A DNA stretch of 34,621 bases from Firmicutes bacterium ADurb.Bin248. Its GTDB lineage: Bacteria; Bacillota; Clostridia; Christensenellales; CAG-138. This document shows, in pieces, positions 1-7,330 of the stretch. The position numbers and the translations under genes were made by a program. The first letter of the stretch is position 1; every line of letters starts with the position of its first letter. The stretch spans positions 1 to 34,621 of the forward strand of contig MWBW01000029.1 in assembly GCA_002069725.1 (NCBI GenBank), given 5' to 3'. The notes under the pieces were generated by a model, which worked only from the letters and a program-made list of their open reading frames with translations, did no database searches and was not told the origin of the DNA.

Positions 1-50
1 GGCCGCGCTGCCGCCGCGGCCGGCCGCGACGGCGCGGAGGCGGTGCATGA
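1..50 (+). other. possible 3' end of an upstream gene
   Basis: A very GC-rich stretch with a TGA at 48-50, seven bases before a strong terminator hairpin. This placement suggests that a rightward gene ends here, but only about 15 codons are visible. None of the three frames can be assigned to a family, so the reading frame is a guess. Confidence 0.2.
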
Positions 51-56
51 ATGGTC

Positions 57-80
57 AAAAAGCGGCTGCGGCCGCTTTTT
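57..80 (+). terminator. intrinsic terminator, usable on both strands
   Basis: Perfect 10-bp stem: AAAAAGCGGC at 57-66, loop TGCG at 67-70, GCCGCTTTTT at 71-80. The A-run on one side and the T-run on the other let it work in both directions. It probably ends a gene lying left of the window. Confidence 0.75.
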
Positions 81-265
81 GAGGTTGCGCGCTTCGCCTG
101 CCGTATGCGGCGGCCGGCAAGCGCGCAGGAACGAAAGCCTGCGGCCTTCATCCGTTTCGGCGTGCATACCGCCGAAGCCGGAATGAAAGTCAAGGGCTCC
201 CGGCGCCGGACAATCCCCGGGGAACAGGGGTTTCGCGAGATTTTTCTTTTGCGCCACAATGCTCT
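81..265. other. non-coding stretch with several hairpins
   Basis: No convincing gene is present. Visible structure includes GCAGG/CCTGC around 126-142 and a larger imperfect inverted repeat at about 146-188, made of TTCAT/ATGAA, CCG/CGG and TTCGGCG/CGCCGAA segments. A T-rich run follows at about 241-250. This could be a structured RNA or decayed sequence; no known RNA family was recognised. Confidence 0.3.
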
Positions 266-267
266 TC

Positions 268-295
268 TTTACGGCGCACGGAAATGTGATATACT
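268..295 (+). promoter_or_regulatory. promoter of the epimerase gene
   Basis: TTTACG (268-273), 16-bp spacer, TATACT (290-295), with a TGA just before the -10 that gives an extended -10. The predicted start is near 302, about 50 bases before the ATG at 354. Confidence 0.45.
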
Positions 296-353
296 GTCTT
301 TAATATAGATTATTCGTTCATTCATACGCACTTATTGAAAAGGAGTGTTCGTT

Positions 354-1385
354 ATGGGTGAACTTTTTTTGGTGACCGGCGCGGCCGGGCATCTGGGCGG
401 CGTTCTGGTGAAAAAGCTTCTCGAGCGCGGCGCGCGCGTGCGCGCGCTGGTTTTACCGGGCGAAAAGCATGTGCCCGAGGGCTGCGAGAAGGTCTTTTAC
501 GCGAACATCTGCGATGAGGAGAGCATCCGGCCGTTCTTCGACATCCCCGAGGGGGATGAAGCGATCGTCGTCCACACGGCGGGCATCGTGTCCATCGCCT
601 CGAGAATACCGCCGCTGCTCCGGCTCGTCAACGTTACGGGCACGAAGAACATCGTTTCCCAATGCGAAAAGCACCGTGTAAAAAAGCTCGTCTACGTCAG
701 TTCCGTGCACGCCATCCCGGAGAAGCCCAAGGGGCATACCATCACGGAAACGGATCTGTTCAACGCCGTGCTCGTCAAGGGCGCGTACGCCAAAACAAAG
801 GCCGAGGCGACGCGCATCGTGCTCGATGCCGCGGGCCGCGGGCTCGACGCGAGCGTGGTGCATCCCTCGGGCATCTGCGGGCCGTATGACCACGGGCGCG
901 GGCATCTGACCACGCTCGTCATCGACTACTGCAAGAGGAGGCTGACAAGCGGCCTCGAGGGCGGCTACGATTTCGTGGATGTGCGCGACGTGGCCGAGGG
1001 CATCGTCGCCTGCTGCGAAAAAGGAAAACGCGGGGAGTGCTACATCCTCTCCGGCAACTATTACAGCGTGCCCGAACTGCTCGAAATGCTGCACGAAACG
1101 ACGGGGCAGAGGCGTGTGAAAAGCTTCCTGCCGCTGTGGTTCATAAACCTGGTGGCGCCGCTCGCGGAAGCGTATTACAGGATAATGCGCCAGCCGCCGC
1201 TGTTTACGAAATACTCGATCTACACGCTCAACTCGAACGCCAACTTCTCGCGCGAGAAGGCGCACAGAGAGCTCGGCTACCAGCCGCGCTATTCGATGAA
1301 GGAGACGCTCGCGGATACGGTCAAGTGGCTGCGCGGGCAGGGAAGGCTCGGCGACGAGGGGGATGTCATTTGCCAAGGCTCGTGA
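354..1385 (+). CDS. NAD-dependent epimerase/dehydratase (extended SDR)
   Basis: The 343-residue protein begins with a beta strand and the nucleotide-binding glycine motif TGAAGHLGG at about residues 8-16. The catalytic pair of the short-chain dehydrogenase family is visible as YAKTK, and SSVH carries the usual serine. Length and layout match extended SDRs acting on nucleotide sugars or similar substrates in the cytoplasm; the sequence does not reveal the actual substrate. ATG 354 is chosen over GTG 345 because AAAAGGAG at 338-345 sits 8 bases upstream. The gene overlaps the convergent DNA glycosylase gene by 20 bases at its 3' end, leaving no room for a separate terminator. Confidence 0.85.
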   Translation: MGELFLVTGAAGHLGGVLVKKLLERGARVRALVLPGEKHVPEGCEKVFYANICDEESIRPFFDIPEGDEAIVVHTAGIVSIASRIPPLLRLVNVTGTKNIVSQCEKHRVKKLVYVSSVHAIPEKPKGHTITETDLFNAVLVKGAYAKTKAEATRIVLDAAGRGLDASVVHPSGICGPYDHGRGHLTTLVIDYCKRRLTSGLEGGYDFVDVRDVAEGIVACCEKGKRGECYILSGNYYSVPELLEMLHETTGQRRVKSFLPLWFINLVAPLAEAYYRIMRQPPLFTKYSIYTLNSNANFSREKAHRELGYQPRYSMKETLADTVKWLRGQGRLGDEGDVICQGS

Positions 1386-2232
1386 GCCTGGCGTAGTGGA
1401 AGATATACTGCTGCACGATGCCGCTCTCGCTCCCGAGGGCGCGTATCGTTTTTTCGAGCTCTTTTCGCCCGGGCGCGCTGCCCTCGAAGAACAGCGCCTT
1501 CATCGCGCGCCCGATCCACACGTCCACGGGGAAGGCGTCCGCGTGGCCGAGGGAGAAGAGCAGCACGCAGTCCGCGACCTTCGGCCCCACGCCGGGGAAG
1601 CATAAAAGCTCCTTTCGCGCTTCGTCGAGCGGCAGATCCCGGAGCGCCGCGAGGTCGTATCCCCCGGCGACGCGCGCGGCGCTTTGCTTGACGAACGGCG
1701 CGCGGTAGCCCGCGCCGAGGGAAACCAGTTCTTCGATTGACAGCGCGGCGACGGCCGCGGGGGCGGGGAAGAGGTGGTATTCCTTCCCGCGCAAGACGGT
1801 TTTCTCCCCGGCTCTTTCGCAGAGCCGCTCCACGATGCCCGATATGCGTTTGACGTTGTTGTTCGAGGAGAGTATGAACGTGACGAGCGCCTCGAACGGT
1901 TCCTGCTGAAACACGCGTATGCCCGACGCGCAGGGCACGCAGCGGCAAAGCCCCGCGTCGCAAAGAAGCTGTTCTTCTATGGCGGCGTAGTCGCGCGCGA
2001 GGTCGAAGTAGGAAAGCCAGAGCGGAACGTCCTCCTGCGCGCACGGAGAGAGCATGAGCGCGTCCCCGTCCTGCTCGGCGTAGATCATCCTGCCCCGGGC
2101 GGGCGCCGCAAAGCCGGCGCCGTCCGGCCGCCAGCGGAAGCTTTGCCCGCACGCGCACGAGCGCGCGAGGTTGAGGCGGTCGATGCCGTGGATTCTTAGC
2201 GTATCGTCTTTGATTTCGTAATGCGTATACAT
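1366..2232 (-). CDS. 8-oxoguanine DNA glycosylase/AP lyase (OGG type)
   Basis: This base-excision repair enzyme of 288 residues removes 8-oxoguanine from DNA. The N-terminal part has the family motif GQSFRW (residues 29-34). The helix-hairpin-helix/GPD region holds PGVGPKVADC, with the expected Schiff-base lysine at 218, and FPVDVW, with the catalytic aspartate at 237; SSNNN lies near 122-126. Start ATG at 2232 is preferred because an extended -10 box ends exactly 6 bases before it, which predicts a leaderless mRNA with no Shine-Dalgarno. An upstream in-frame ATG at 2277 would lie inside the terminator of the rplU operon and is unlikely. The 3' end overlaps the convergent epimerase gene. Confidence 0.87.
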   Translation of the reverse strand: MYTHYEIKDDTLRIHGIDRLNLARSCACGQSFRWRPDGAGFAAPARGRMIYAEQDGDALMLSPCAQEDVPLWLSYFDLARDYAAIEEQLLCDAGLCRCVPCASGIRVFQQEPFEALVTFILSSNNNVKRISGIVERLCERAGEKTVLRGKEYHLFPAPAAVAALSIEELVSLGAGYRAPFVKQSAARVAGGYDLAALRDLPLDEARKELLCFPGVGPKVADCVLLFSLGHADAFPVDVWIGRAMKALFFEGSAPGRKELEKTIRALGSESGIVQQYIFHYARLTSLGK

Positions 2233-2238
2233 GGGGGG

Positions 2239-2247
2239 ATTATAGCA
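2239..2247 (-). promoter_or_regulatory. extended -10 promoter giving a leaderless glycosylase mRNA
   Basis: On the minus strand the sequence reads TGCTATAAT, then six C, then ATG. The expected first transcribed base is the A of the start codon. No clear -35 is seen, which fits an extended -10 promoter. The same arrangement stands before the second DNA glycosylase gene at 21094. Confidence 0.6.
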
Positions 2248-2257
2248 TAAATCGAGG

Positions 2258-2290
2258 CAAAATTCAGCGCCGCCCATTGCTGAGCGGCGC
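2258..2290 (-). terminator. terminator of the rplU-prp-rpmA operon
   Basis: On the minus strand, GCGCCGC pairs with GCGGCGC (2284-2290 with 2267-2273) around a 10-base loop, followed by a short T-run (forward AAAATT at 2259-2264). It lies 25 bases after the rpmA stop and just upstream of the glycosylase promoter. Confidence 0.6.
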
Positions 2291-2315
2291 CTGCGCTGCG
2301 ATTTCTCCGATTTTC

Positions 2316-2609
2316 TTAGTTCGCGGCGGCCTGATCCTCGGCATAGACGCTGACCTGCTTCTTGCCAAGATGCTTGGTTTCGAAGCGGACGATGCCGTCT
2401 ACTTTGGCGAACAGCGTGTCGTCCTTACCCCTGCCGACGTTCATGCCGGGATGGTAATGGGTGCCGCGCTGACGCACGAGGATGTTGCCGGCGAGCACGA
2501 ACTGACCGTCCGCGCGCTTGAGCCCGAGCCGCTGGGCCGCGCTGTCGCGCCCGTTGCGGGAACTGCCGACGCCCTTCTTGTGCGCGAAGAGCTGCAGATT
2601 GATCATCAT
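2316..2609 (-). CDS. rpmA: 50S ribosomal protein L27
   Basis: The 97-residue protein has the L27 core [15 protein letters not shown] near the N-terminus. The leading peptide MMINLQLF is the Firmicute-type extension that the protease Prp removes after LQLF before L27 can work at the peptidyl transferase centre. The prp gene lies directly upstream in the same operon, five bases away. GGGAGG stands 9 bases before ATG 2609. This is the last gene before the operon terminator. Confidence 0.97.
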   Translation of the reverse strand: MMINLQLFAHKKGVGSSRNGRDSAAQRLGLKRADGQFVLAGNILVRQRGTHYHPGMNVGRGKDDTLFAKVDGIVRFETKHLGKKQVSVYAEDQAAAN

Positions 2610-2613
2610 CGTG

Positions 2614-2943
2614 TTACACCTCCCTTTCGATCAACTTGATGGATGTTGCATAGGTATCGGCGATGGATTTGAGTCCAAGCGCCATCGTTTCGAGTATGAT
2701 TTCCGCATCGCGCCACGCGGCTTCATCGATGTCGGACGGGAGCGCGCAGGCGATGTATCCGTCCGCGATCTCCCATGCGCAGCCGATCCCGAGATACTCC
2801 CGGATGCCGGCGAGCGCGGTCTGCGTGAGGGCGCTGATCCCGGCGCAGACGATGTCCTCTCCCTCGGGGGCGCATCCAGTGTGGCCCCGCGCCTCGAAGC
2901 CCGCCATCCTGCCGCCGGAGCGGAAAAAAGTCACTTGCGTCAT
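2614..2943 (-). CDS. prp: ribosomal-processing cysteine protease Prp (YsxB family)
   Basis: The 109-residue protease cleaves the N-terminal extension of ribosomal protein L27. The catalytic pair is visible as histidine 21 in GHTG and cysteine 33 in IVCAGIS, spaced as in the family. It sits between rplU and rpmA, the standard Firmicute order, and its substrate with the matching LQLF site is encoded just downstream. The gaps of 7 bases to rplU and 4 bases to rpmA indicate co-transcription. Confidence 0.94.
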   Translation of the reverse strand: MTQVTFFRSGGRMAGFEARGHTGCAPEGEDIVCAGISALTQTALAGIREYLGIGCAWEIADGYIACALPSDIDEAAWRDAEIILETMALGLKSIADTYATSIKLIEREV

Positions 2944-2950
2944 ATCGGCC

Positions 2951-3256
2951 TTAGCCTATCGCGTTGATCCTGACCTTGGTATACGGCTGACGATGACCCT
3001 GCTTCTTGCGGGAATTCTTCTTGGGCTTATACTTAAATACGATAAGCTTTTTGCCCTTGGCCTGCCCGACGACTTCGCCTTTGGCGAGGATACCTTCCAC
3101 GACGGGCTTGCCCACCGTGACGGACTCGCCGTCGCAAAGCATCAGCACTTCAAAGGAGACTTCGCTGCCATCCTCGAGATCGAGCTTTTCGACGAGGATC
3201 TCGTCGCCCGTCTCGACCTTGTACTGCTTGCCTCCCGTACGAATGATCGCGTACAC
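2951..3256 (-). CDS. rplU: 50S ribosomal protein L21
   Basis: The 101-residue protein begins (V/M)[13 protein letters not shown] and ends in a lysine-rich segment with [15 protein letters not shown], both typical of L21, a 23S rRNA-binding protein of the large subunit. GTG at 3256 is the start: AGGAGG (3265-3270) lies 8 bases upstream, and upstream in-frame codons have no homology to L21. It is the first gene of the operon, with a strong promoter at 3346-3374. Confidence 0.96.
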   Translation of the reverse strand: MYAIIRTGGKQYKVETGDEILVEKLDLEDGSEVSFEVLMLCDGESVTVGKPVVEGILAKGEVVGQAKGKKLIVFKYKPKKNSRKKQGHRQPYTKVRINAIG

Positions 3257-3339
3257 GCATTGCACCTCCTGATCACAGTCTCGCCCGCAAACGGCGGCGG
3301 CTTTCGCCGCACTTAAAAAGCCGGCGCGGAGCGGCTCAC
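3257..3339 (-). promoter_or_regulatory. rplU 5' leader, possible L21-type regulatory RNA
   Basis: The predicted transcript has an 83-base leader. It contains a GCGGC-GAAA-GCCGC hairpin closed by a GNRA tetraloop and further GC-rich pairing before the ribosome binding site. L21 operons in Bacillota often carry autoregulatory leaders; membership in that class is inferred from position, not from a matched consensus. Confidence 0.4.
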
Positions 3340-3345
3340 CCGAGA

Positions 3346-3374
3346 ATTCTATCACAAGGGACATGGGGTGTCAA
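3346..3374 (-). promoter_or_regulatory. promoter of rplU-prp-rpmA
   Basis: On the minus strand: TTGACA (3369-3374), 17-bp spacer, TAGAAT (3346-3351), with TGA before the -10 giving an extended -10. The -35 is perfect and the spacing ideal. The predicted start is near 3339. Confidence 0.87.
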
Positions 3375-3387
3375 CAAAAGTTTGCCC

Positions 3388-3963
3388 TTAAACCGGGCTG
3401 TTCTCAGGTTCATTCGCGAAAGCCGCGAACAATTCGCCGAGGTAGCCGTAAATCTCATTGCCGATGAACGCGCCGCGCTCCATCATAGCATAAATCTCGT
3501 CGCTTGTCGCCCATTTGGCGCCGCAGGTTTCGTTTTCCTGCAAAACGATGTTTTCGATCGGCCACTCGAGCGAAAACACCCACACGTCGCGAAAATCCGG
3601 GCAGGCGGGATAATCACGCCGGTCGCGCCTGTCCGTGCGGAACAGGACGCCTTTTTCCGGGTCGAGCGTCACGCCGAGTTCCTCCCTTGCCTCGCGCACG
3701 GCGGCCTCGAGGCCGGTTTCTCCCGCGAGCGCCGAGCCGCCCGTCGTTTCCCACATATTCGGGAAATCCTTGTTGGGCGTGCGCTTTGAGATGAGCCACT
3801 CGCCTTTGTCGTTTCGCATCCAGACGTGCGCTACGATGTGGTAGGTCCCTTGCGGAAGATGCGGGCTTCGTTCGTGGGTTTTACCTGTTCTGTTGCGATC
3901 GGCGTCGTAGAGGTCCCAGAGTTCGGGCATGGTTTTCAATTCCTTATCTAATTTATAGTTCAT
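3388..3963 (-). CDS. NUDIX hydrolase
   Basis: The protein is 191 residues long if it starts at 3963. The NUDIX box spans about residues 76-98 and keeps the metal-binding REAREELG core. The N-terminal part (ELWDLYDADRNRTGKTHER) resembles the IDI/YfcD-like branch, which hydrolyses nucleoside diphosphate derivatives; the substrate is unknown. The ATG at 3963 overlaps the stop of the upstream acetyltransferase (ATGA), suggesting translational coupling. A second possible start at 3930 (MPELWDLYD) has AAGGAA upstream and is conserved-looking, so the first 11 residues are uncertain. Confidence 0.86.
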   Translation of the reverse strand: MNYKLDKELKTMPELWDLYDADRNRTGKTHERSPHLPQGTYHIVAHVWMRNDKGEWLISKRTPNKDFPNMWETTGGSALAGETGLEAAVREAREELGVTLDPEKGVLFRTDRRDRRDYPACPDFRDVWVFSLEWPIENIVLQENETCGAKWATSDEIYAMMERGAFIGNEIYGYLGELFAAFANEPENSPV

Positions 3964-4403
3964 ATATCCTTTTCCATGAGCATTTCGCCGTAATCGTCAA
4001 GCCCGCGCTCAAGAAAACCCGCCTGAGCGTATATGTGCTTCGCAGCCTCGTTCCCGGGATCATAATCCAGATGGATACGCCGGGTCAACCCTTCGCGCGC
4101 TAAAAATTCGACCGCAAGGCGCACAGCCTCTTTTCCGCAGCCCTTGTTCTGCTCGAACTTATCGATCAGCAGGGTAACGATTTCGGTGCGGCCACACTCA
4201 TTGCCCCCGCCATATCCGAACACAATGAAGCCGATGGATTTACCTGCCCCGTTCACGATGGCATATGGCTTCCAGGACGGGCGCTTCGCGGCTTTTCTGA
4301 GGGATTCTTCAACAGTGTCGATGAAATCAGCCTGTTCCGGCGCCGGTTCCAGCGCGAGAACGCCGGCGATATTGTGCCCGTCGATTGGAACGAATGCCAG
4401 CAT
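3960..4403 (-). CDS. GNAT family N-acetyltransferase
   Basis: The 147-residue cytoplasmic protein has the acetyl-CoA binding loop as QNKGCGKEA, matching the Q/RxxGxG/A signature of motif A, followed by the AAKHIYAQAGF segment of motif B. It resembles diamine or protein N-acetyltransferases, but the acceptor cannot be told from sequence. AAGGAG lies 7 bases before the ATG. It is coupled by a 4-base overlap to the NUDIX gene downstream, so the two probably form a small operon. Confidence 0.87.
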   Translation of the reverse strand: MLAFVPIDGHNIAGVLALEPAPEQADFIDTVEESLRKAAKRPSWKPYAIVNGAGKSIGFIVFGYGGGNECGRTEIVTLLIDKFEQNKGCGKEAVRLAVEFLAREGLTRRIHLDYDPGNEAAKHIYAQAGFLERGLDDYGEMLMEKDI

Positions 4404-4478
4404 AACATGCTCCTTATTTGGCGGATACGGTAAACGGCGGGTCCGGTTATGCTCAAGCGTTGGCTCATATATTTCAGC

Positions 4479-5348
4479 TTACAAAAAGCTCATCTGCTCC
4501 TGCTTCGCCTTCTCCTCAAATTCCCATAGATACCCGAACACCTGTCCGATTTCGTGCAGCACGCCGCGCGTCCCGCATTCCCCGTGGAAAATCCGCGAGA
4601 GCCGCGCGTTGTCCGGGCTGTTGCAGACGTAGCTGTTGCCGTAGGTTTTGATATAGCGCTGTTTCAGGCCGGGGAAATGCTCGTCCAGCTTTTTGTAGAA
4701 GTATTCGCGGTCGCCCTCGCGCAGCGTCACGCCCATGCCGAAGTTGAGTATGCCCTTGACTTTGGCCTCGAAGCAGTAATCGAGCACGCCGCGCAAATTT
4801 TCCTCGGTGTCGTTGATGAAGGGCAGTATGGGGCTGAGCCACACGACCGTGGGGACGCCCTCGTCCCGAAGAATCCGAAGGACTTCCGCCCGCCGCGCGG
4901 TGGCGCATACGTTCGGCTCGAGTATGCGGCAAAGGCCTTCGTCGAAGGTCGTGAGCGTCATCTGCACCACGCATTTGGTTTTGGCGTTGATGCTTTTGAG
5001 CAGGTCGAGGTCGCGCAGGACCAGGTCCGACTTCGTGATCAGCGAGAAACCGAAGCCGTATCTGCCGGCGAGCTCGAGGCTTTTTCGCGTGAGCAGCTCG
5101 GTTTTCTCGAGGGGAAGGTAGGGATCGCACATCGAGCCGGTGCCGATCATGCACTTCTGCCGCTTTCGCCTGAGCGCGTCTTCGAGCAGCTCCGGCGCGT
5201 TCCGTTTGACCTCCACGTCCTCAAAATCGTGCTCCATCTGGTAGCACAGGCTTCGCGAGTCGCAGTAGATGCAGCCGTGCGTGCAGCCGCGGTAGAGGTT
5301 CATGCCGTTTTTCGCCGAGAGGATGCCCTTGACGTCCCTGTAATGCAT
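4479..5348 (-). CDS. radical SAM protein, SPL (spore photoproduct lyase)-like family
   Basis: The 289-residue protein carries the radical SAM cluster motif CTHGCIYC (C22, C26, C29), which binds a [4Fe-4S] cluster and SAM. The layout, with GTGSMCDPYLPLEK after the first strand and a C-terminal half without a second cluster, resembles the SplB-like/rSAM family whose specific reactions are mostly unknown. Classical spore photoproduct lyase is longer and has an extra cysteine near the C-terminus; identity as a true SplB is therefore not claimed. AAAGGAGGGG precedes the ATG at 5348. The gene is divergent from the ABC exporter. Confidence 0.85.
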   Translation of the reverse strand: MHYRDVKGILSAKNGMNLYRGCTHGCIYCDSRSLCYQMEHDFEDVEVKRNAPELLEDALRRKRQKCMIGTGSMCDPYLPLEKTELLTRKSLELAGRYGFGFSLITKSDLVLRDLDLLKSINAKTKCVVQMTLTTFDEGLCRILEPNVCATARRAEVLRILRDEGVPTVVWLSPILPFINDTEENLRGVLDYCFEAKVKGILNFGMGVTLREGDREYFYKKLDEHFPGLKQRYIKTYGNSYVCNSPDNARLSRIFHGECGTRGVLHEIGQVFGYLWEFEEKAKQEQMSFL

Positions 5349-5384
5349 GGAATCCCCTCCTTTGGCCGCGCTGCCTCGTCCATC

Positions 5385-5393
5385 AGTATACCA
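5385..5393 (-). promoter_or_regulatory. extended -10 promoter of the radical SAM gene
   Basis: On the minus strand TGGTATACT lies 37 bases before the start codon. No good -35 is visible, which fits an extended -10 promoter. The predicted start is near 5378. Confidence 0.45.
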
Positions 5394-5430
5394 GTTCTCA
5401 CGGGCGGTGGGAAGCGGGCGCGACAGGCTG

Positions 5431-5460
5431 TTTACAGAGACTATGCGGAAGGAATATAAT
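5431..5460 (+). promoter_or_regulatory. promoter of the ABC exporter operon
   Basis: TTTACA (5431-5436), 18-bp spacer, TATAAT (5455-5460). The predicted start near 5467 leaves a leader of about 25 bases. Confidence 0.6.
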
Positions 5461-5491
5461 GGTTATATTCATACGGAAAGCGGTGTGATAT

Positions 5492-6406
5492 ATGGAAAGA
5501 ATCATCGAGGTGGAGGGGCTCAAAAAGAGCTACGGCGCCGTCGAGGCCGTTCGGGGCGTCGATTTCTACGTCGACGCGGGCACGCTCTTCGCGTACCTTG
5601 GGCCCAACGGCGCGGGCAAGTCCACGAGCATCGACATCATCTGCACTCTGCTCCGGCCCGACGCGGGGCGCGTCGTCGTAGACGGAAACGTGCTCGGCCG
5701 CGCGGACGACAAGATCCGCCGCGCCATAGGCGTGGTCTTTCAGGACAGCGTGCTCGACGAGCTGCTCACGGTTCGCGAAAACCTCATGATGCGCGGCAGC
5801 CTCTACGGCCTTTCGGGAACGAGGCTCAAAAGCGCGGCCTCGGCGGCGGCGAAGGCGGCTGAAACGGAGGATTTCCTCGACCGGCCCTACGGCAAGCTTT
5901 CGGGCGGGCAGCGGCGGCGCGCGGACATCGCGCGCGCGCTCGTCAATACGCCCAGGATACTCTTTCTCGACGAGCCGACGACCGGCCTCGACCCGCAGAC
6001 GCGAAAGAGCGTGTGGGACACGGTGCGAAGCCTCCAGAAGGAATCCGGCGTGACGGTGTTTCTCACGACGCACTACATGGAGGAGGCCTCGGGGGCGGAC
6101 TACGTCGCCGTCATCGACGACGGGCTCATCGCCGCAAAAGGCACGCCCGCGAAGCTTCGCGAGGAGTACAGCAGCGACCGCCTCAGTCTCGTTGCGGCGG
6201 ACGCGGAAGCGCTCGCGGCTGCGCTTCGCACAAACGGATACGCGTTCGATGCCTCGGGCGGGGCGTTCCTTCTCACGCTCAGGCGCACGCTCGACGCTCT
6301 GCCCATATTGAAGCTCTGCGAGGGGCTGATCTCGGGCTTCGAGGTCGCGCCCGGCAGCATGGAGGACGCGTTCATCGGCATCACGGGGAAGGAGATGAGG
6401 AACTGA
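5492..6406 (+). CDS. ABC transporter ATP-binding protein (DrrA/CcmA-like)
   Basis: The 304-residue ATPase subunit has Walker A GPNGAGKST (about 37-45), signature LSGGQ (136-140), Walker B ILFLDEP and a switch histidine in TTHYMEEA. The C-terminal 80 residues are the extra domain typical of daunorubicin-resistance-type exporters. It energises the permease encoded immediately downstream, whose ATG overlaps this stop codon by one base. The substrate is unknown; drugs, lipids or polysaccharides are all possible. The ribosome binding site is weak. Confidence 0.93.
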   Translation: MERIIEVEGLKKSYGAVEAVRGVDFYVDAGTLFAYLGPNGAGKSTSIDIICTLLRPDAGRVVVDGNVLGRADDKIRRAIGVVFQDSVLDELLTVRENLMMRGSLYGLSGTRLKSAASAAAKAAETEDFLDRPYGKLSGGQRRRADIARALVNTPRILFLDEPTTGLDPQTRKSVWDTVRSLQKESGVTVFLTTHYMEEASGADYVAVIDDGLIAAKGTPAKLREEYSSDRLSLVAADAEALAAALRTNGYAFDASGGAFLLTLRRTLDALPILKLCEGLISGFEVAPGSMEDAFIGITGKEMRN

Positions 6407-7263
6407 TGTTCATAAGTATCGCAAAGCGCAACCTGAAGCTGTTCTTTCGGGACAGGATCGCGGTGTTTTTCTCGCTGCTGGCGGTGTTCGTCATCATAGG
6501 GCTGTATGTGCTGTTCCTTGGCAACATGCTCACCTCCAACATGGAATTTCTCGGCGGACACGCGCGCTTTATTATGGACAGCTGGATCATGGCGGGGCTG
6601 CTCGCGGTGACGGCGCTCACGACCACCATGGGCGCGTACGGCGTCATGATCGAGGACAGGACCAAGAAAGTCCTCAAGGATTTCACGGCCTCACCCGTGA
6701 AGCGCTCCGCGCTCGTGGGCGGGTATGTCGCGAGCGCCTTTATCATAGGCGTTGTCATGAGCGTCGTGACCTTCGTGCTCGCCGAGGTCTACATCGTGAT
6801 CTACGGCGGGGAAATACTGAGCCTCGCGGGGATGCTGCGCGTGTTCGGCTGCATCTTCCTGAGCGTTTTCTCAAGCAGCGCCATGGTGTTCTTCCTCGTT
6901 TCGTTCTTCAAGAGCAACAGCGCATTCGCGACGGCGAGCACCGTCATAGGTACGCTCGTGGGCTTTCTCACGGGCATCTACATCCCCATCGGCTCCCTGC
7001 CCGATGCGGTGCAAACGGCAATCCGCATCTTCCCGGTGTCGCACGCGGGCGCGCTCATGCGCCAGATCATGATGGAAGCGCCGCTCGAGGCGGCCCGGCT
7101 CAATCCCATGCTCGAGGAAGGCTTCCGCCTCGAGATGGGCGTGAATTACAAGTTCGGGGATACCGTGCTTCCGGCCTGGGGCAGCGTGCTGATCCTGCTC
7201 GCGACGACCGCCGTATTTTACGCGCTGGCGATACTCAATATTTCGCGCAAGCGCAAGGAATGA
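6406..7263 (+). CDS. ABC-2 type transporter permease
   Basis: The 285-residue membrane protein has an N-terminal cytoplasmic helix (RNLKLFFRDR) followed by about six hydrophobic segments and an ISRKRKE tail. This is the ABC-2 pattern of exporters paired with DrrA-like ATPases. ATG 6406 is the start: it overlaps the upstream TGA as TGATG, and earlier in-frame codons run inside the ATPase gene. It is expected to form the membrane channel of the exporter. Confidence 0.9.
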   Translation: MFISIAKRNLKLFFRDRIAVFFSLLAVFVIIGLYVLFLGNMLTSNMEFLGGHARFIMDSWIMAGLLAVTALTTTMGAYGVMIEDRTKKVLKDFTASPVKRSALVGGYVASAFIIGVVMSVVTFVLAEVYIVIYGGEILSLAGMLRVFGCIFLSVFSSSAMVFFLVSFFKSNSAFATASTVIGTLVGFLTGIYIPIGSLPDAVQTAIRIFPVSHAGALMRQIMMEAPLEAARLNPMLEEGFRLEMGVNYKFGDTVLPAWGSVLILLATTAVFYALAILNISRKRKE

Positions 7264-7287
7264 GACAATAGCATCCCAATATGAAAC

Positions 7288-7315
7288 AAGCGGGTTCCCA
7301 CACGGGAGCCCGCTT
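7288..7315 (-). terminator. terminator between convergent genes
   Basis: AAGCGGG-t-TCCC pairs with GGGA-g-CCCGCTT around an ACAC loop (12 bp with one mismatch). On the minus strand a T-rich tail follows (TTGTTTCATATT), so it best terminates the leftward operon. It may also stop the ABC exporter transcript. Confidence 0.6.
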
Positions 7316-7330
7316 CGACGTCGATACGCT

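Noticed and set aside
51..308. 85-codon open frame at the left end
   Set aside because: It runs through the terminator at 57-80 and the epimerase promoter, has no ribosome binding site and resembles no family.
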